Of a stretch of DNA of 64,000 nucleotides, positions 1 to 8,286 are shown one piece after another. Every line of letters starts with the position of its first letter. Within the stretch, counting starts at the first letter, position 1. Below the pieces are notes generated by a model that saw only the letters and a list, made by a program, of their open reading frames with translations, was not told the DNA's origin and made no database searches. The translations under genes were made by a program, and so were the position numbers. Origin of the DNA: Blastocatellia bacterium (GTDB taxonomy: Bacteria; Acidobacteriota; Blastocatellia; UBA7656; JADIYM01); contig JADIYM010000003.1 of the NCBI GenBank assembly GCA_016705245.1, positions 248,001-312,000 of the forward strand, written 5' to 3'.

Positions 1-1458
1 AATCCCTGTTACTGGGCTCCGGGAACGCGCGGCTGCGAAGCCGCCGTCCACCCGGTCCGAGGAAGCCATCGTAATGGCGCATGATGAGCTGCGCCTCGAC
101 CTGCTTGATGGTGTCCATAGCGACACCGACGACGATGAGAAGACTCGTTCCGCCGAACTGGAAGTTGAGACCCATTCCGGTTGCCATCCACGACGTCACG
201 ATGTTCGATCGAATGAAGTCGTCGAGACCCGGCCCGAACCACGGAATCTGCTGGAACGCCACGCCCTGGATCATGATCTGCGGGATGAGACGAGCACCGC
301 GAGGTAGATCGCCCCGACGAAAGTCAGCCGATTGAGCACCCCGTTCAGGTAGTCCGCCGTTCGCTTGCCCGGCCGTATGCCGGGAATGAACTGGCCGTTC
401 TTGCGCAGGTTGTCGGCGACCTCTTCGGTGTTGAAGATGATCGAGACGTAGAAGAACGTGAAGAAGATGATCGCGGCGGCATCAAGCAACATGTAGAAGG
501 GGTGCCCGCCGCCTCCCATGCTCTGAACCGCCGTCGACAGAAATTCCTGCAGCGACGAAAGATCGAAGCCGAATACCGAGTTCGGAATCAGGTTCGCGAG
601 CGTCTGCGGGAATGCCATGATCGACGCCGCGAAGATCACAGGGATGACGCCGCCCATGTTTACTTTGATGGGCATCGTCGTCTGCTGGACCGGGACCGCA
701 GTGCGGCCCACCTGACGTCGAGCGTGGTTGATCGGAATCTTCCGCAGTCCGCGCTCCATGAAGATGATCGCCGAGATGATCAGGATCATCCCGACGAGCA
801 GCAGGATCATTCCGAGAGCCGTCTGGGTGCCACCCTCAGTCGCCTTCCCGTATATCTGCACCATTGCCTGCGGCGCGCCGATGATGATGCCGGCGAAGAT
901 GATCAGCGACATTCCGTTGCCGATCCCGCGCTCGGTGATCTGCTCGCCGAGCCACATGATGAAGATCGTTCCAGTCGTCAATGTCAGCGTCGTCAACGCG
1001 ATGAACGACACACCGGGCTCATACACGAGACCGGGCTGACTCTGAAGGAACCACGCGATGCTCGTCGTCTGGATGATCGCGAGGACAACCGTCAGGTACC
1101 TCGTCCACTGATTCATCTTCCGGCGGCCCATCTCGCCCTCTTCCTGAACCGCCTTCAGGCGCGGGCTGACGACCGTCATGAGCTGGAGGATGATCGAGGC
1201 CGTGATGTACGGCATGATGCCGAGAGCCAGAACCGAGATCTTCTGCAGGTTTCCACCCGAGAAGAGGTCAAGGACCCCGAGCAGCGACGAGGCGACGTTC
1301 TGCCAGAGCTGCTCGAGTTGGACCGGATCGATTCCGGGCACACGGATATGACTGCCGATGCGGTACACCGCAAGAAGGCTCAGTGTGAAGAGGACCCGCT
1401 TCCGCAGGTCCGGCACGGAAAAGACGTTGCGGAAGCTGTTGAGGCAATTCTCGATCAT
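1..1458 (-). CDS. secY: Protein translocase subunit SecY (C-terminus cut by window edge; one frame break)
   Basis: SecY is the channel subunit of the Sec translocon in the inner membrane. The first 390 or so residues show its hydrophobic segments, the GIMPYITASI stretch near residue 80 and the FIPGIRPGKRT loop near residue 360. The frame breaks at about 285-296: it reads YLAVLV and then a stop soon after, while the next frame continues as LIPQIMIQGVAF up to the window edge. One missing base would restore it. SecY is essential, so this is more likely a sequence error than a real lesion (inference). It lies 91 bp after rplO, the usual end of the spc operon. The stop codon is not in the window. 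Confidence 0.95.
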
Positions 1459-1549
1459 CGTGTTCCCAACCCCAGAATCACCCGGCAGTCGCCAGTTCCC
1501 CGTACGGTACCGTCACCGCGGCGGGAGAAGGCGCTTGATCCGATCCGTG

Positions 1550-2032
1550 CTACGAAGCCGCCGCCTCGGTGGCGCCCAGGATCGTCACCGATCCTCCGGC
1601 CTTCTCGATCTTCTCTCGCGCGCCCTTAGTGATGCGGTGGGCCGACACACGAATGGCCTTCGTGATCTCGCCCTTGCCCATCACCACGAGACCGGCACTC
1701 GATTCGATCGATCGCTTCGAACAATACCCGGCGGCGATCAGAACGTCCGGTGTGATCTCGGCCCCGGCCTCGAAACGCTTCTCCAGCGTGGCGAGGTTCA
1801 CCTCGACCCACTCCTTCTTGAAGATGTTCGTGAAGCCGCGCTTCGGCAACCGGCGCTGAAGGGGCATCTGGCCACCCTCGAACCCGGGCCGCAGCGAGTA
1901 GCCGGACCGTGACTTCTGGCCCTTGTGGCCCTTTCCAGACGTCTTTCCCGTACCCGACCCGGGGCCGCGTCCGATGCGCTTTCTGTTCTTGACCGCGCCC
2001 TTGGCGGGCTTCAGATTGTGGAGTCCAAGCAT
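1550..2032 (-). CDS. rplO: 50S ribosomal protein L15
   Basis: Large-subunit protein that helps late assembly around 23S rRNA. It begins MLGLHNLKPAKGAVK, has the basic glycine-rich stretch (RIGRGPGSGTGKTSGKG) in the first 40 residues and the FEGGQMPLQRRLPKRGF block near residue 60. At 160 aa it is near the usual length. An upstream in-frame start would add 11 residues, but the family N-terminus begins at the chosen ATG. It lies between rpmD and secY, the canonical order. Confidence 0.97.
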   Translation of the reverse strand: MLGLHNLKPAKGAVKNRKRIGRGPGSGTGKTSGKGHKGQKSRSGYSLRPGFEGGQMPLQRRLPKRGFTNIFKKEWVEVNLATLEKRFEAGAEITPDVLIAAGYCSKRSIESSAGLVVMGKGEITKAIRVSAHRITKGAREKIEKAGGSVTILGATEAAAS

Positions 2033-2099
2033 TGTGTTTCTCCGGTCGCCGTCTGTCGTGTCCACGAACCGATTCCGGTCCGCGCCGACATCCGTTCGA

Positions 2100-2306
2100 C
2101 TATTCCTCTACGATCCGCACGAGGTGCGGAACCTTCGCCACCATGCCGCGGATGGCCGGCGTGTCGGGCCGCTCGAGCGTCTGGTTCAGACGCCGGAACC
2201 CGAGGTGCTTGACCACGACCTTGAGCGTGCTCTTCTGGCCGATCGTTGACCGGTACTGCTGAATGCGCATGGTCTTGCCAGTCGCTTTCGCGTCGGATGC
2301 CGCCAT
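2100..2306 (-). CDS. rpmD: 50S ribosomal protein L30
   Basis: Small large-subunit protein. The core reads MRIQQYRSTIGQKSTLKVVV followed by LGFRRLNQTLERPDTPAIRGM, the L30 signature with the conserved lysine/arginine patch that contacts 23S rRNA. It is 68 aa; the first dozen residues (MAASDAKATGKT) precede the usual start and may be an N-terminal extension. It starts 5 bp after the rpsE stop, so it is probably translated as part of the same run. Confidence 0.95.
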   Translation of the reverse strand: MAASDAKATGKTMRIQQYRSTIGQKSTLKVVVKHLGFRRLNQTLERPDTPAIRGMVAKVPHLVRIVEE

Positions 2307-2311
2307 TGCAG

Positions 2312-2803
2312 TTACTCCTCTCCGTCCTTGCCGCGCAGCTTACGGACATACGCGGGATCCTTGAGGTTCCGAAGTCCCTCAAAGGTCGCCCGAATGACAT
2401 TGTGCGCGTTGTTCGTCCCAAGGCACTTCGTGACGATGTTGTGGATGCCGACGGCCTGCATGATCGCGCGGACCGCGCCGCCCGCGATGACGCCCGTTCC
2501 CTCGGGCGCGGGCTTGAGCAGCACCTTGCCGGCGCCGAATCGGCCCATCGAGACATGCGGAATCGACGTCTCGGCGAGCGGGACCTGGATGAGGTTCTTC
2601 TTCGCGGCCTCGATTCCCTTTCGAATGGCCAGCGGAACCTCACGAGCCTTCCCCGTGCCGAACCCGACGTGCCCGTTCTCGTCGCCAACAACGACGAGCG
2701 CGCTGAACGAGAGGTTCTTTCCGCCCTTGACGACCTTCGTCACGCGGTTGATTGAGATGACCGTATCCTTGAGATCAAGACCGTCAGCAGTGATTCTTCG
2801 CAT
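2312..2803 (-). CDS. rpsE: 30S ribosomal protein S5
   Basis: Small-subunit protein at the mRNA entry side that contributes to decoding accuracy. The S5 N-terminal double-stranded RNA-binding fold is visible (INRVTKVVKGGKNLSFSALV at about residues 19-38, then VGDENGHVGFGTGKA). The C-terminal domain carries GAGKVLLKPAPEGTGVIAGG. It is 163 aa. It lies between rplR and rpmD with short gaps, as in other spc operons. Confidence 0.97.
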   Translation of the reverse strand: MRRITADGLDLKDTVISINRVTKVVKGGKNLSFSALVVVGDENGHVGFGTGKAREVPLAIRKGIEAAKKNLIQVPLAETSIPHVSMGRFGAGKVLLKPAPEGTGVIAGGAVRAIMQAVGIHNIVTKCLGTNNAHNVIRATFEGLRNLKDPAYVRKLRGKDGEE

Positions 2804-2816
2804 TCGTGCTCTCCGC

Positions 2817-3176
2817 CTAGAACTTCAGGCCAGCCTCGCGGGCGGCCTCGGCGAGTCCCTTGACTCGACCGTGATAGATGTACCCGCCACGATCGAAGAC
2901 CACCTGCTCGATGCCCTTCTCGCGCGCTCGTTCCGCAATGACCCGACCGACCTCGCGCGCCGCGGCAATATTGCCGCCGGTGGCACCGCGCATCGGCTTC
3001 TCGACCGTCGACGCCGCGGCAATCGTGACGCCGTTTGCGTCGTCAACGAGTTGCGCGGAAATGTGCTTGAGACTGCGGTATACGGACAGCCGCGGACGCT
3101 CGGGCGTTCCGGCGACCTTCTTGCGAATCCGGCCGTGAACCGCTTCGCGAACGACGGCGCGTGACTTGGTGGCCAT
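2817..3176 (-). CDS. rplR: 50S ribosomal protein L18
   Basis: Binds 5S rRNA with L5 in the central protuberance. The 119-aa product contains RPRLSVYRSLKHISAQLVDD near residue 30 and VFDRGGYIYHGRVKGLAEAA at the C-terminus, both L18 signatures. The open frame extends upstream, but the ATG at MATKSRAVVREAV fits the family N-terminus and has a GGGAGAAGAGG purine run just before it. It is the neighbour of rplF and rpsE as expected. Confidence 0.97.
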   Translation of the reverse strand: MATKSRAVVREAVHGRIRKKVAGTPERPRLSVYRSLKHISAQLVDDANGVTIAAASTVEKPMRGATGGNIAAAREVGRVIAERAREKGIEQVVFDRGGYIYHGRVKGLAEAAREAGLKF

Positions 3177-3189
3177 GTCCTCTTCTCCC

Positions 3190-3777
3190 TTACTTGGCCG
3201 ACTTGCCCGGCTTGAGCCGCAGCGTTTCGTCGGCGTACCGCACGCCCTTGCCCTTGTAGGCATCGGGCCGGCGCAGATTTCGAAGGTTCGCGCAGACCTG
3301 CCCGACCTCCTGCTTGTCGATGCCGGACACGATCAGCGTCGTCTGATACTGGTTCAGACCTGGCTTCGGCTTCCGCTCGACCTTGATCTCTATCGAAGGC
3401 GGCGGGACGAACTCGACGAGATGCGAGTAGCCAAGCGCCATCACGAGCTTAGAGCCCTTCTGCTCGACCTTGTAGCCGACTCCGACGATGTCGAGCTCAC
3501 GCGAAAAGCCGTCCGTTACACCCTTGATGGCATTCGCGAGCAGCGCCCGCGCCAGACCGTGCGCGGCGCGCTCCTGGCCGGTTGCGGCCCTGAGCCTCAA
3601 CGACGAGGCTTCCTCTTTGATCTCGATCCCTGCCGGAATCGGAGAGACTAGCTTGCCCTTCGGTCCGGTAATCTCGATGTCGGTTTCGCCGATCTCGATC
3701 TTGACGCCGGCCGGCACCGGAATCGGCTTCTTGCCGATTCTCGATTCCTTGGCGAACTTCACTTCTGTGGTCGACAT
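3190..3777 (-). CDS. rplF: 50S ribosomal protein L6
   Basis: Large-subunit protein near the factor-binding centre that supports EF-Tu and EF-G action. It has two repeated domains: SRIGKKPIPVPAGVKIEI near residue 12, and the second repeat around VEFVPPPSIEIKVERKP, ending with NLRRPDAYKGKGVRYADE. It is 195 aa, about 15 longer than the common form because of an N-terminal MSTTEVKFAKE extension. A longer upstream frame overlapping rpsH was rejected. Confidence 0.97.
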   Translation of the reverse strand: MSTTEVKFAKESRIGKKPIPVPAGVKIEIGETDIEITGPKGKLVSPIPAGIEIKEEASSLRLRAATGQERAAHGLARALLANAIKGVTDGFSRELDIVGVGYKVEQKGSKLVMALGYSHLVEFVPPPSIEIKVERKPKPGLNQYQTTLIVSGIDKQEVGQVCANLRNLRRPDAYKGKGVRYADETLRLKPGKSAK

Positions 3778-3788
3778 AACGCTTTCCT

Positions 3789-4181
3789 TTAGTGGACCCG
3801 GCAGAGGATCTCTCCGCCGATGCCGAGACGACGGGCGTCCCGACCGGTCATCACGCCGCGCGAGGTGCTCAGGATGTTGATCCCGAGACCGGCGAGCACG
3901 TTCGGGATCTCGTCGCGTCCGACATAGACGCGGCAACCCGGCTTCGAAACGCGCTCGATGCGGTTGATGATTCGCTCGTCGTCAGGCCCGTACTTCAGGT
4001 AGACCCGGATGGCGCGGTTCGCGCCTTCCCCGATAACCTTGTAGTTCGAGATGAATCCCTCGTCCTTGAGAATGCGAGCCACCTCTACCTTGAGGTTCGA
4101 GGCAGGGACATCGACCTTCTGGTGCTTGGCCCCCAGTGCATTGCGGACGCGCGTCAGCATATCTGCGATCGGATCTGTCAC
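3789..4181 (-). CDS. rpsH: 30S ribosomal protein S8
   Basis: Primary 16S rRNA-binding protein of the small-subunit platform; in many bacteria it represses the spc operon. The product begins MTDPIADMLTRVRNALGAKH and ends with STSRGVMTGRDARRLGIGGE plus ILCRVH, the C-terminal RNA-binding signature. It is 130 aa, the standard length. It starts 12 bp downstream of the rpsN stop and 11 bp before rplF. Confidence 0.97.
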   Translation of the reverse strand: MTDPIADMLTRVRNALGAKHQKVDVPASNLKVEVARILKDEGFISNYKVIGEGANRAIRVYLKYGPDDERIINRIERVSKPGCRVYVGRDEIPNVLAGLGINILSTSRGVMTGRDARRLGIGGEILCRVH

Positions 4182-4193
4182 GGTCGATTCTCC

Positions 4194-4379
4194 TTACCAG
4201 CTCGACTTGATGACGCCCGGGACGTGTCCCTGCAGCGAAAGCTCGCGGAAGCAGATCCGGCACAGCTTGAACTTGCGCATGTAGGCACGCGCGCGACCGC
4301 AGCGATTGCAGCGGTTGTGCTGGCGCACCTTGAACTTCGGGCGCTGTTGCGCCTTCACCATCGATGACAGCTTTGCCAT
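4194..4379 (-). CDS. rpsN: 30S ribosomal protein S14, zinc-binding short type
   Basis: Small-subunit head protein. At 61 aa it is the short form, with the zinc ribbon CNRCGRARAYMRKFKLCRIC, i.e. two CxxC pairs at about residues 24-27 and 40-43. That is the C+ type rather than the zinc-free 100-aa paralogue used under zinc starvation. The C-terminus GHVPGVIKSSW is typical. It sits between rplE and rpsH. Confidence 0.97.
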   Translation of the reverse strand: MAKLSSMVKAQQRPKFKVRQHNRCNRCGRARAYMRKFKLCRICFRELSLQGHVPGVIKSSW

Positions 4380-4393
4380 GTCGATTGCTTCTC

Positions 4394-4936
4394 CTATTTC
4401 CGGAACGGCATGCCGAACTGCCGCAGAAGGGCTCGGCCTTCCTCGTCGGTTCGCGCCGTCGTGACAATGCTGATGTTCATCCCGCGGACCTTCTCGACCT
4501 TCGCGAAATCGATTTCCGGGAAGATGAGCTGCTCGCGAACGCCGAGCGTATAGTTCCCGCGTCCGTCGAACGCATCCGGCGAAATGCCGCGGAAGTCGCG
4601 GATTCGCGGAAGCACCGCGTTGAGCAGCCGATCGAGGAACTCGTACATCCGGTCACCGCGCAGCGTCACGCGAGCGCCAATCTGCATCCCCTCGCGCAGC
4701 TTGAAGGCGGCGATCGATTTCTTGGCCTTTGTGACCACCGCGTGCTGTCCCGTGATCTGGGCCAGTTCGGCGCGCGCCGCCTCGAGTCCCTTCGGATTCG
4801 AATGCGCGTCGCCGAGTCCCATGTTCAGGACAATCTTCTCGAGTTTCGGCACGGCCATCGGGTTCTTGAATTCGAACTCCTTCATCAGGGCCGGCGCGAT
4901 CTCGCTTCGGTATCGCTCTTTCAGTCTCGGTGCCAT
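4394..4936 (-). CDS. rplE: 50S ribosomal protein L5
   Basis: Binds 5S rRNA and contacts P-site tRNA and the small-subunit head. The 180-aa product has KIVLNMGLGDAHSNPKGLEA near residue 33, REGMQIGARVTLRGDRMYEF near residue 82 and a C-terminal NISIVTTARTDEEGRALL. The start chosen is MAPRLKERYRSEI; the frame stays open upstream through the rplX gap but that part has no family similarity. Gap to rplX is 64 bp. Confidence 0.97.
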   Translation of the reverse strand: MAPRLKERYRSEIAPALMKEFEFKNPMAVPKLEKIVLNMGLGDAHSNPKGLEAARAELAQITGQHAVVTKAKKSIAAFKLREGMQIGARVTLRGDRMYEFLDRLLNAVLPRIRDFRGISPDAFDGRGNYTLGVREQLIFPEIDFAKVEKVRGMNISIVTTARTDEEGRALLRQFGMPFRK

Positions 4937-5000
4937 TGCAATTCTTCCTTCGGCGCCCCGGCGTTGTACGGGGCTGTCGATCGTCCGCGTGTCCGCGGTC

Positions 5001-5384
5001 TTACTTCGTCTTGTCCAGAACCGTCCCGGAGCCCTTGGCGTAGCGGACGATCGTGCCGTCCTCGAGAATTCTCCGTCCGACACGTGCTGCCTTGCCCGAC
5101 GCCGGATCGATAACCTTCAAGTTCGACAGGTGGATCGGCGCCTCGACCTTCACGATGCCGCCTGCCTTGCCGCGGGCGCGATCCGGCTTCTGGTGCTTCT
5201 TCACCACCCGGATTCCCTCGACGCGGGCCGTCATCGCTCTCGGATCGACCTCGAGCACCCGGCCAGTGTCACCGCGGTTGGCTCCGCTGATGACAAGGAC
5301 CTGATCGCCCTTTCGAATCTTGACTTTCGGCGCCGGCTCTTCCGCCCGAAGGCGCGCCAGCTTCGCTTTCACGATATTCGCCAT
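5001..5384 (-). CDS. rplX: 50S ribosomal protein L24
   Basis: Assembly initiator on 23S rRNA with a KOW domain: KIRKGDQVLVISGANRGDTG at about residues 22-41, followed by VEGIRVVKKHQKPD. It is 127 aa against a usual 100-105; the excess is at both ends (N-terminal MANIVKAKLARLRAEEPAP and a basic C-terminus). The stop of rplN is only 1 bp upstream, so translation is probably coupled. Confidence 0.96.
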   Translation of the reverse strand: MANIVKAKLARLRAEEPAPKVKIRKGDQVLVISGANRGDTGRVLEVDPRAMTARVEGIRVVKKHQKPDRARGKAGGIVKVEAPIHLSNLKVIDPASGKAARVGRRILEDGTIVRYAKGSGTVLDKTK

Positions 5385-5385
5385 C

Positions 5386-5754
5386 TCAGATTACCTCCGG
5401 AGCAAGCGACACGATCTTCATGAACTTCCGCTCACGCAGCTCACGCGCCACCGGGCCGAAGACGCGCGTGCCGATCGGCTCGCCGTCCGGCTTGATGAGC
5501 ACGGCAGCGTTCTGATCGAACCGGATGTACGTGCCATCCCGTCGCCGTGTCTCCTTGCGTGTTCTCACCACCACGGCCTTCACGACCTGGCCTTTCTTGA
5601 CCGTGCCATCGGGCGAGGCTTCCTTGACGGCCGCAGTGATGATGTCGCCGAGTCCCGCCTTGTCGCCCGTTGATCCGCCAATCGGCAGGATCATCGAGAG
5701 GCGCTTGGCGCCGGAATTATCGGCGACCTCGAGCATGGTTCGCATCTGTAACAT
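5386..5754 (-). CDS. rplN: 50S ribosomal protein L14
   Basis: Large-subunit protein at the bridge to 16S rRNA. It is 122 aa, the canonical length. It begins MLQMRTMLEVADNSGAKRLS, carries RRDGTYIRFDQNAAVLIKPD at about residues 71-90 and ends GTRVFGPVARELRERKFMKI plus VSLAPEVI, all family signatures. It follows rpsQ after 33 bp. Confidence 0.98.
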   Translation of the reverse strand: MLQMRTMLEVADNSGAKRLSMILPIGGSTGDKAGLGDIITAAVKEASPDGTVKKGQVVKAVVVRTRKETRRRDGTYIRFDQNAAVLIKPDGEPIGTRVFGPVARELRERKFMKIVSLAPEVI

Positions 5755-5787
5755 TGTGCTGCTCCTCCTCTCCCGCGTGCGACCGGG

Positions 5788-6078
5788 CTACTTGACGGCC
5801 TTCTGAACGATCTCGACAACACGCCAGCGCTTGCGCGATGACAGCGGCCGCGTCTCCATGATCCGCACCTTGTCGCCGACCGACACACCGAGCTCGTCGT
5901 GCGCCATGAACTTCGAGCGCTTGCGAACGTAACGGCGGTACTGCGGGTGCTGGACCAGGCGGTCCACGCGAACGGTACAAGACTTGTCCATCTTATCGCT
6001 CGTCACGATTCCCACTTTCTGGTTGCGGGCCTTTCGCTTCTCGTCCGCTTCGGTCCCGTTCTGAATTTCGTCAGACAT
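5788..6078 (-). CDS. rpsQ: 30S ribosomal protein S17
   Basis: Primary 16S rRNA binder of the small-subunit body. The OB-fold core is seen as KVGIVTSDKMDKSCTVRVDR and VGDKVRIMETRPLSSRKRWR. The ATG at MSDEIQNGTEAD is taken as the start because an AGGAG stretch lies upstream; an in-frame TTG eight codons earlier is possible. The first 20 residues are an acidic extension relative to short S17 forms. It is followed by rplN. Confidence 0.95.
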   Translation of the reverse strand: MSDEIQNGTEADEKRKARNQKVGIVTSDKMDKSCTVRVDRLVQHPQYRRYVRKRSKFMAHDELGVSVGDKVRIMETRPLSSRKRWRVVEIVQKAVK

Positions 6079-6108
6079 CTCTCGCTCCTGTTCCTCGTTC
6101 AACCGTTC

Positions 6109-6396
6109 CTACGACCGCGCTTGCGCGTTCTGCCGCGCCGCCGCCTGGCGACGTCGCTTGGCCCGCGGCGCCTTGCCGACGGTCTTTGCCCCGTCCGCCG
6201 CTTCGCTGCGAATTTCGCGGCTTCGCACCTCGGTCTTGATGCGCGCAAGGTCCTTGCGCGACTTGCGGATGTCGTTGACCGTATCCGTATTGCCGAGCGC
6301 TGACTTGAAGCGCAGCCGGAAGAGCTTCTCACGAAGCTCGGCGCCCTTCGCGAACAACGCGTCGTCGGTCATCTCGAGAACTTCGTTCGCCTTCAT
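6109..6396 (-). CDS. rpmC: 50S ribosomal protein L29
   Basis: Large-subunit protein next to the peptide exit tunnel, near the docking site of trigger factor and SRP. The core is two helices (MTDDALFAKGAELREKLFRL and DTVNDIRKSRKDLARIKTEV). At 95 aa it is about 30 residues longer than usual; the extra is a basic, alanine-rich tail after residue 65 with no recognisable domain. Its ATG overlaps the rplP stop by 4 bp (ATGA). Confidence 0.95.
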   Translation of the reverse strand: MKANEVLEMTDDALFAKGAELREKLFRLRFKSALGNTDTVNDIRKSRKDLARIKTEVRSREIRSEAADGAKTVGKAPRAKRRRQAAARQNAQARS

Positions 6397-6830
6397 ATGA
6401 GGCCTCCCTCCTGCTCCTTCCGAGTGACGAACTTCGTCTTGATCGGGAGCTTCTGTGCGGCGAGGCGCATCGCTTCACGCGCGAGCTCCTCGTTCACACC
6501 TTCCATCTCGAACAGCACACGACCCGGCTTGACGACTGCGACCCAGCCTTCCGGAGCGCCCTTGCCCTTGCCCATGCGCGTTTCCGCAGGCTTCTTCGTG
6601 ATCGGCTTGTCGGGAAACACCCGAATCCAGATCTTTCCGCCGCGCTTGATGAAGCGCGTCATCGCGATACGGCCGGCTTCGATCTGACGGCTCGAGATCC
6701 ACGCGGGCTCCATCGCCTTGAGGCCGAACTCGCCGAAGCTGAGTGCGGACCCTCGCGTCGCGATGCCGCTCATGCGGCCGCGCATCTGCTTGCGGAACTT
6801 GACCTTCTTGGGAATCTTGTACTCTGCCAC
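6393..6830 (-). CDS. rplP: 50S ribosomal protein L16
   Basis: Organises the tRNA-binding region near the peptidyl transferase centre. It is 145 aa with KFRKQMRGRMSGIATRGSAL near residue 11, the SRQIEAGRIAMTRFIKRGGK helix at about residues 47-66 and RMGKGKGAPEGWVAVVKPGR near residue 86, all strongly conserved. It starts 3 bp after the rpsC stop and overlaps rpmC. Confidence 0.98.
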   Translation of the reverse strand: MAEYKIPKKVKFRKQMRGRMSGIATRGSALSFGEFGLKAMEPAWISSRQIEAGRIAMTRFIKRGGKIWIRVFPDKPITKKPAETRMGKGKGAPEGWVAVVKPGRVLFEMEGVNEELAREAMRLAAQKLPIKTKFVTRKEQEGGLI

Positions 6831-6833
6831 GGC

Positions 6834-7529
6834 TTACCTCCCGTCCCGATCGAAGCGATCGCGCGGCGCGCGGCCGGCCGGTGCCGCATTCGCCGCCCGG
6901 CGGCTGTCGAGCACATCGCTGCGATAGATCCAGACCTTGACCCCGATGACGCCGAACGTCGTGCGGGCCTCGGCGAATCCATAATCGATATCCGCGCGCA
7001 GGGTATGCAGCGGAAGCTGGCCGTCGAGCGCCCACTCCGAGCGCGCGATTTCAGCGCCGTTGAGCCGACCCGACACCCGGACCTTGACGCCCTTCGCGCC
7101 AAACCGCTTCGCATTCTCGACCGCGCGACGCATCGCACGGCGAAACGCAATGCGCTTCTCGAGCTGCTGCGCGACCTGTTCGGCCTGCAGCTGCGCGTTG
7201 AGCTCCGGCTTGTGGATCTCCTGAATGTTGACGAAGACCTCGCGCCCGGTGCGGTTCTTGATTTCCTGCTTCAGCTTGTCGATCTCAGCGCCCTTCCGGC
7301 CGATGATGATGCCAGGACGGGACGTGTGGATGATGATCTTGAGCTTGTTGGCGGCACGCTCGATGTCGATGTGCGACACGCCGGCGCCGGCGAAGCGGTT
7401 CTTCAGATCCTTCTTGAGCTTCAGATCCTCGTGCAGCAGCTCGGCATAGTCCTTATTGGCAAACCAGATGGAATGCCACGTCTTGTTGTAGCCGAGCCGG
7501 AACCCAAACGGGTGTACTTTCTGACCCAC
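6834..7529 (-). CDS. rpsC: 30S ribosomal protein S3
   Basis: Forms the mRNA entry tunnel with S4 and S5. The N-terminus MGQKVHPFGFRLGYNKTWHS is canonical. A KH type 2 domain follows (SRPGIIIGRKGAEIDKLKQE at about residues 69-88 with the GRKG loop), then the C-terminal domain with KGVKVRVSGRLNGAEIARSE. It is 231 aa including a short arginine-rich tail. It begins 9 bp after the rplV stop. Confidence 0.98.
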   Translation of the reverse strand: MGQKVHPFGFRLGYNKTWHSIWFANKDYAELLHEDLKLKKDLKNRFAGAGVSHIDIERAANKLKIIIHTSRPGIIIGRKGAEIDKLKQEIKNRTGREVFVNIQEIHKPELNAQLQAEQVAQQLEKRIAFRRAMRRAVENAKRFGAKGVKVRVSGRLNGAEIARSEWALDGQLPLHTLRADIDYGFAEARTTFGVIGVKVWIYRSDVLDSRRAANAAPAGRAPRDRFDRDGR

Positions 7530-7538
7530 GACTCCTCC

Positions 7539-7979
7539 TTACGCTTCGCCCGACGCCGTGGCGGCTGGCTTCTTCTTGGCGGCAAACTGTGCATTCCGTG
7601 CATCGCGCTCGGCCACGGCACGCGGCTTCTCGGTCGAAACCTCGATCGTGATATGGCTGCGCCATCGGCGCTCGCTGTAAGCACGTCCCATCGGAGCCGG
7701 ACGGCGCCGGCGACGGTGCTTCGTCGGTCCGAGGTCGACCATTGCCGCCGAGACGTACAGATTGTCGACGTCGACGCTGACGTTTTTCTCTTCGGCCAGG
7801 TTGCTGGCATTGGCGACCGCAGACCTCAAGGTCTTTTCGATCATCGCCGCCGCGCGCTTGTTCGTGAAGTGCAGGATGGTTAGCGCCTCCGGCACCCGCA
7901 ATCCGCGAATCGTGTCCACCACGAGACGCGCCTTCTGCGGCGAACCCTGTACGGCTTTCGTAATCGCTCGTGCGTTCAT
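7539..7979 (-). CDS. rplV: 50S ribosomal protein L22
   Basis: Lines the peptide exit tunnel with an extended beta-hairpin. The product has KAVQGSPQKARLVVDTIRGL at about residues 8-27 and the hairpin region GPTKHRRRRRPAPMGRAYSE near residue 82. The start is the ATG at MNARAITKAVQ: its first base is the last base of the rpsS stop (TAATG), giving a 1-bp overlap. A much longer frame running through rpsS was rejected. The C-terminal 30 residues are a lysine/alanine-rich extension. Confidence 0.96.
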   Translation of the reverse strand: MNARAITKAVQGSPQKARLVVDTIRGLRVPEALTILHFTNKRAAAMIEKTLRSAVANASNLAEEKNVSVDVDNLYVSAAMVDLGPTKHRRRRRPAPMGRAYSERRWRSHITIEVSTEKPRAVAERDARNAQFAAKKKPAATASGEA

Positions 7980-8272
7980 TAGCGCCGACCCCCCTTCTTC
8001 GCGGTCTTCTCGCTCTTGTCGGCGTGCCCCTTGAAGGTGCGCGTCGGCGAGAACTCGCCAAGCTTGTGTCCCACCATGTTCTCGGTGACGTAGACGGGGA
8101 TGAACTTCTTGCCGTTGTGGACCGCAATCGTGTGGCCCACCATGTCCGGCGTGATCACCGAACGACGCGACCAGGTCTTGTGGACTCGCTTGTCGCCCGC
8201 GGCGTTCATGCGCTCGATCGCCTTCTCGAGGTGACCGTCGATGAAGAAACCCTTCTTTACTGAACGCGCCAT
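7979..8272 (-). CDS. rpsS: 30S ribosomal protein S19
   Basis: Small-subunit head protein that contacts the A-site finger and S13. The 97-aa sequence starts MARSVKKGFFIDGHLEKAIE and contains KTWSRRSVITPDMVGHTIAV and NMVGHKLGEFSPTRTFKGHA, the S19 signature. It lies 14 bp after rplB and overlaps rplV by one base. Confidence 0.98.
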   Translation of the reverse strand: MARSVKKGFFIDGHLEKAIERMNAAGDKRVHKTWSRRSVITPDMVGHTIAVHNGKKFIPVYVTENMVGHKLGEFSPTRTFKGHADKSEKTAKKGGRR

Positions 8273-8286
8273 AACTCAGCTCTCTC

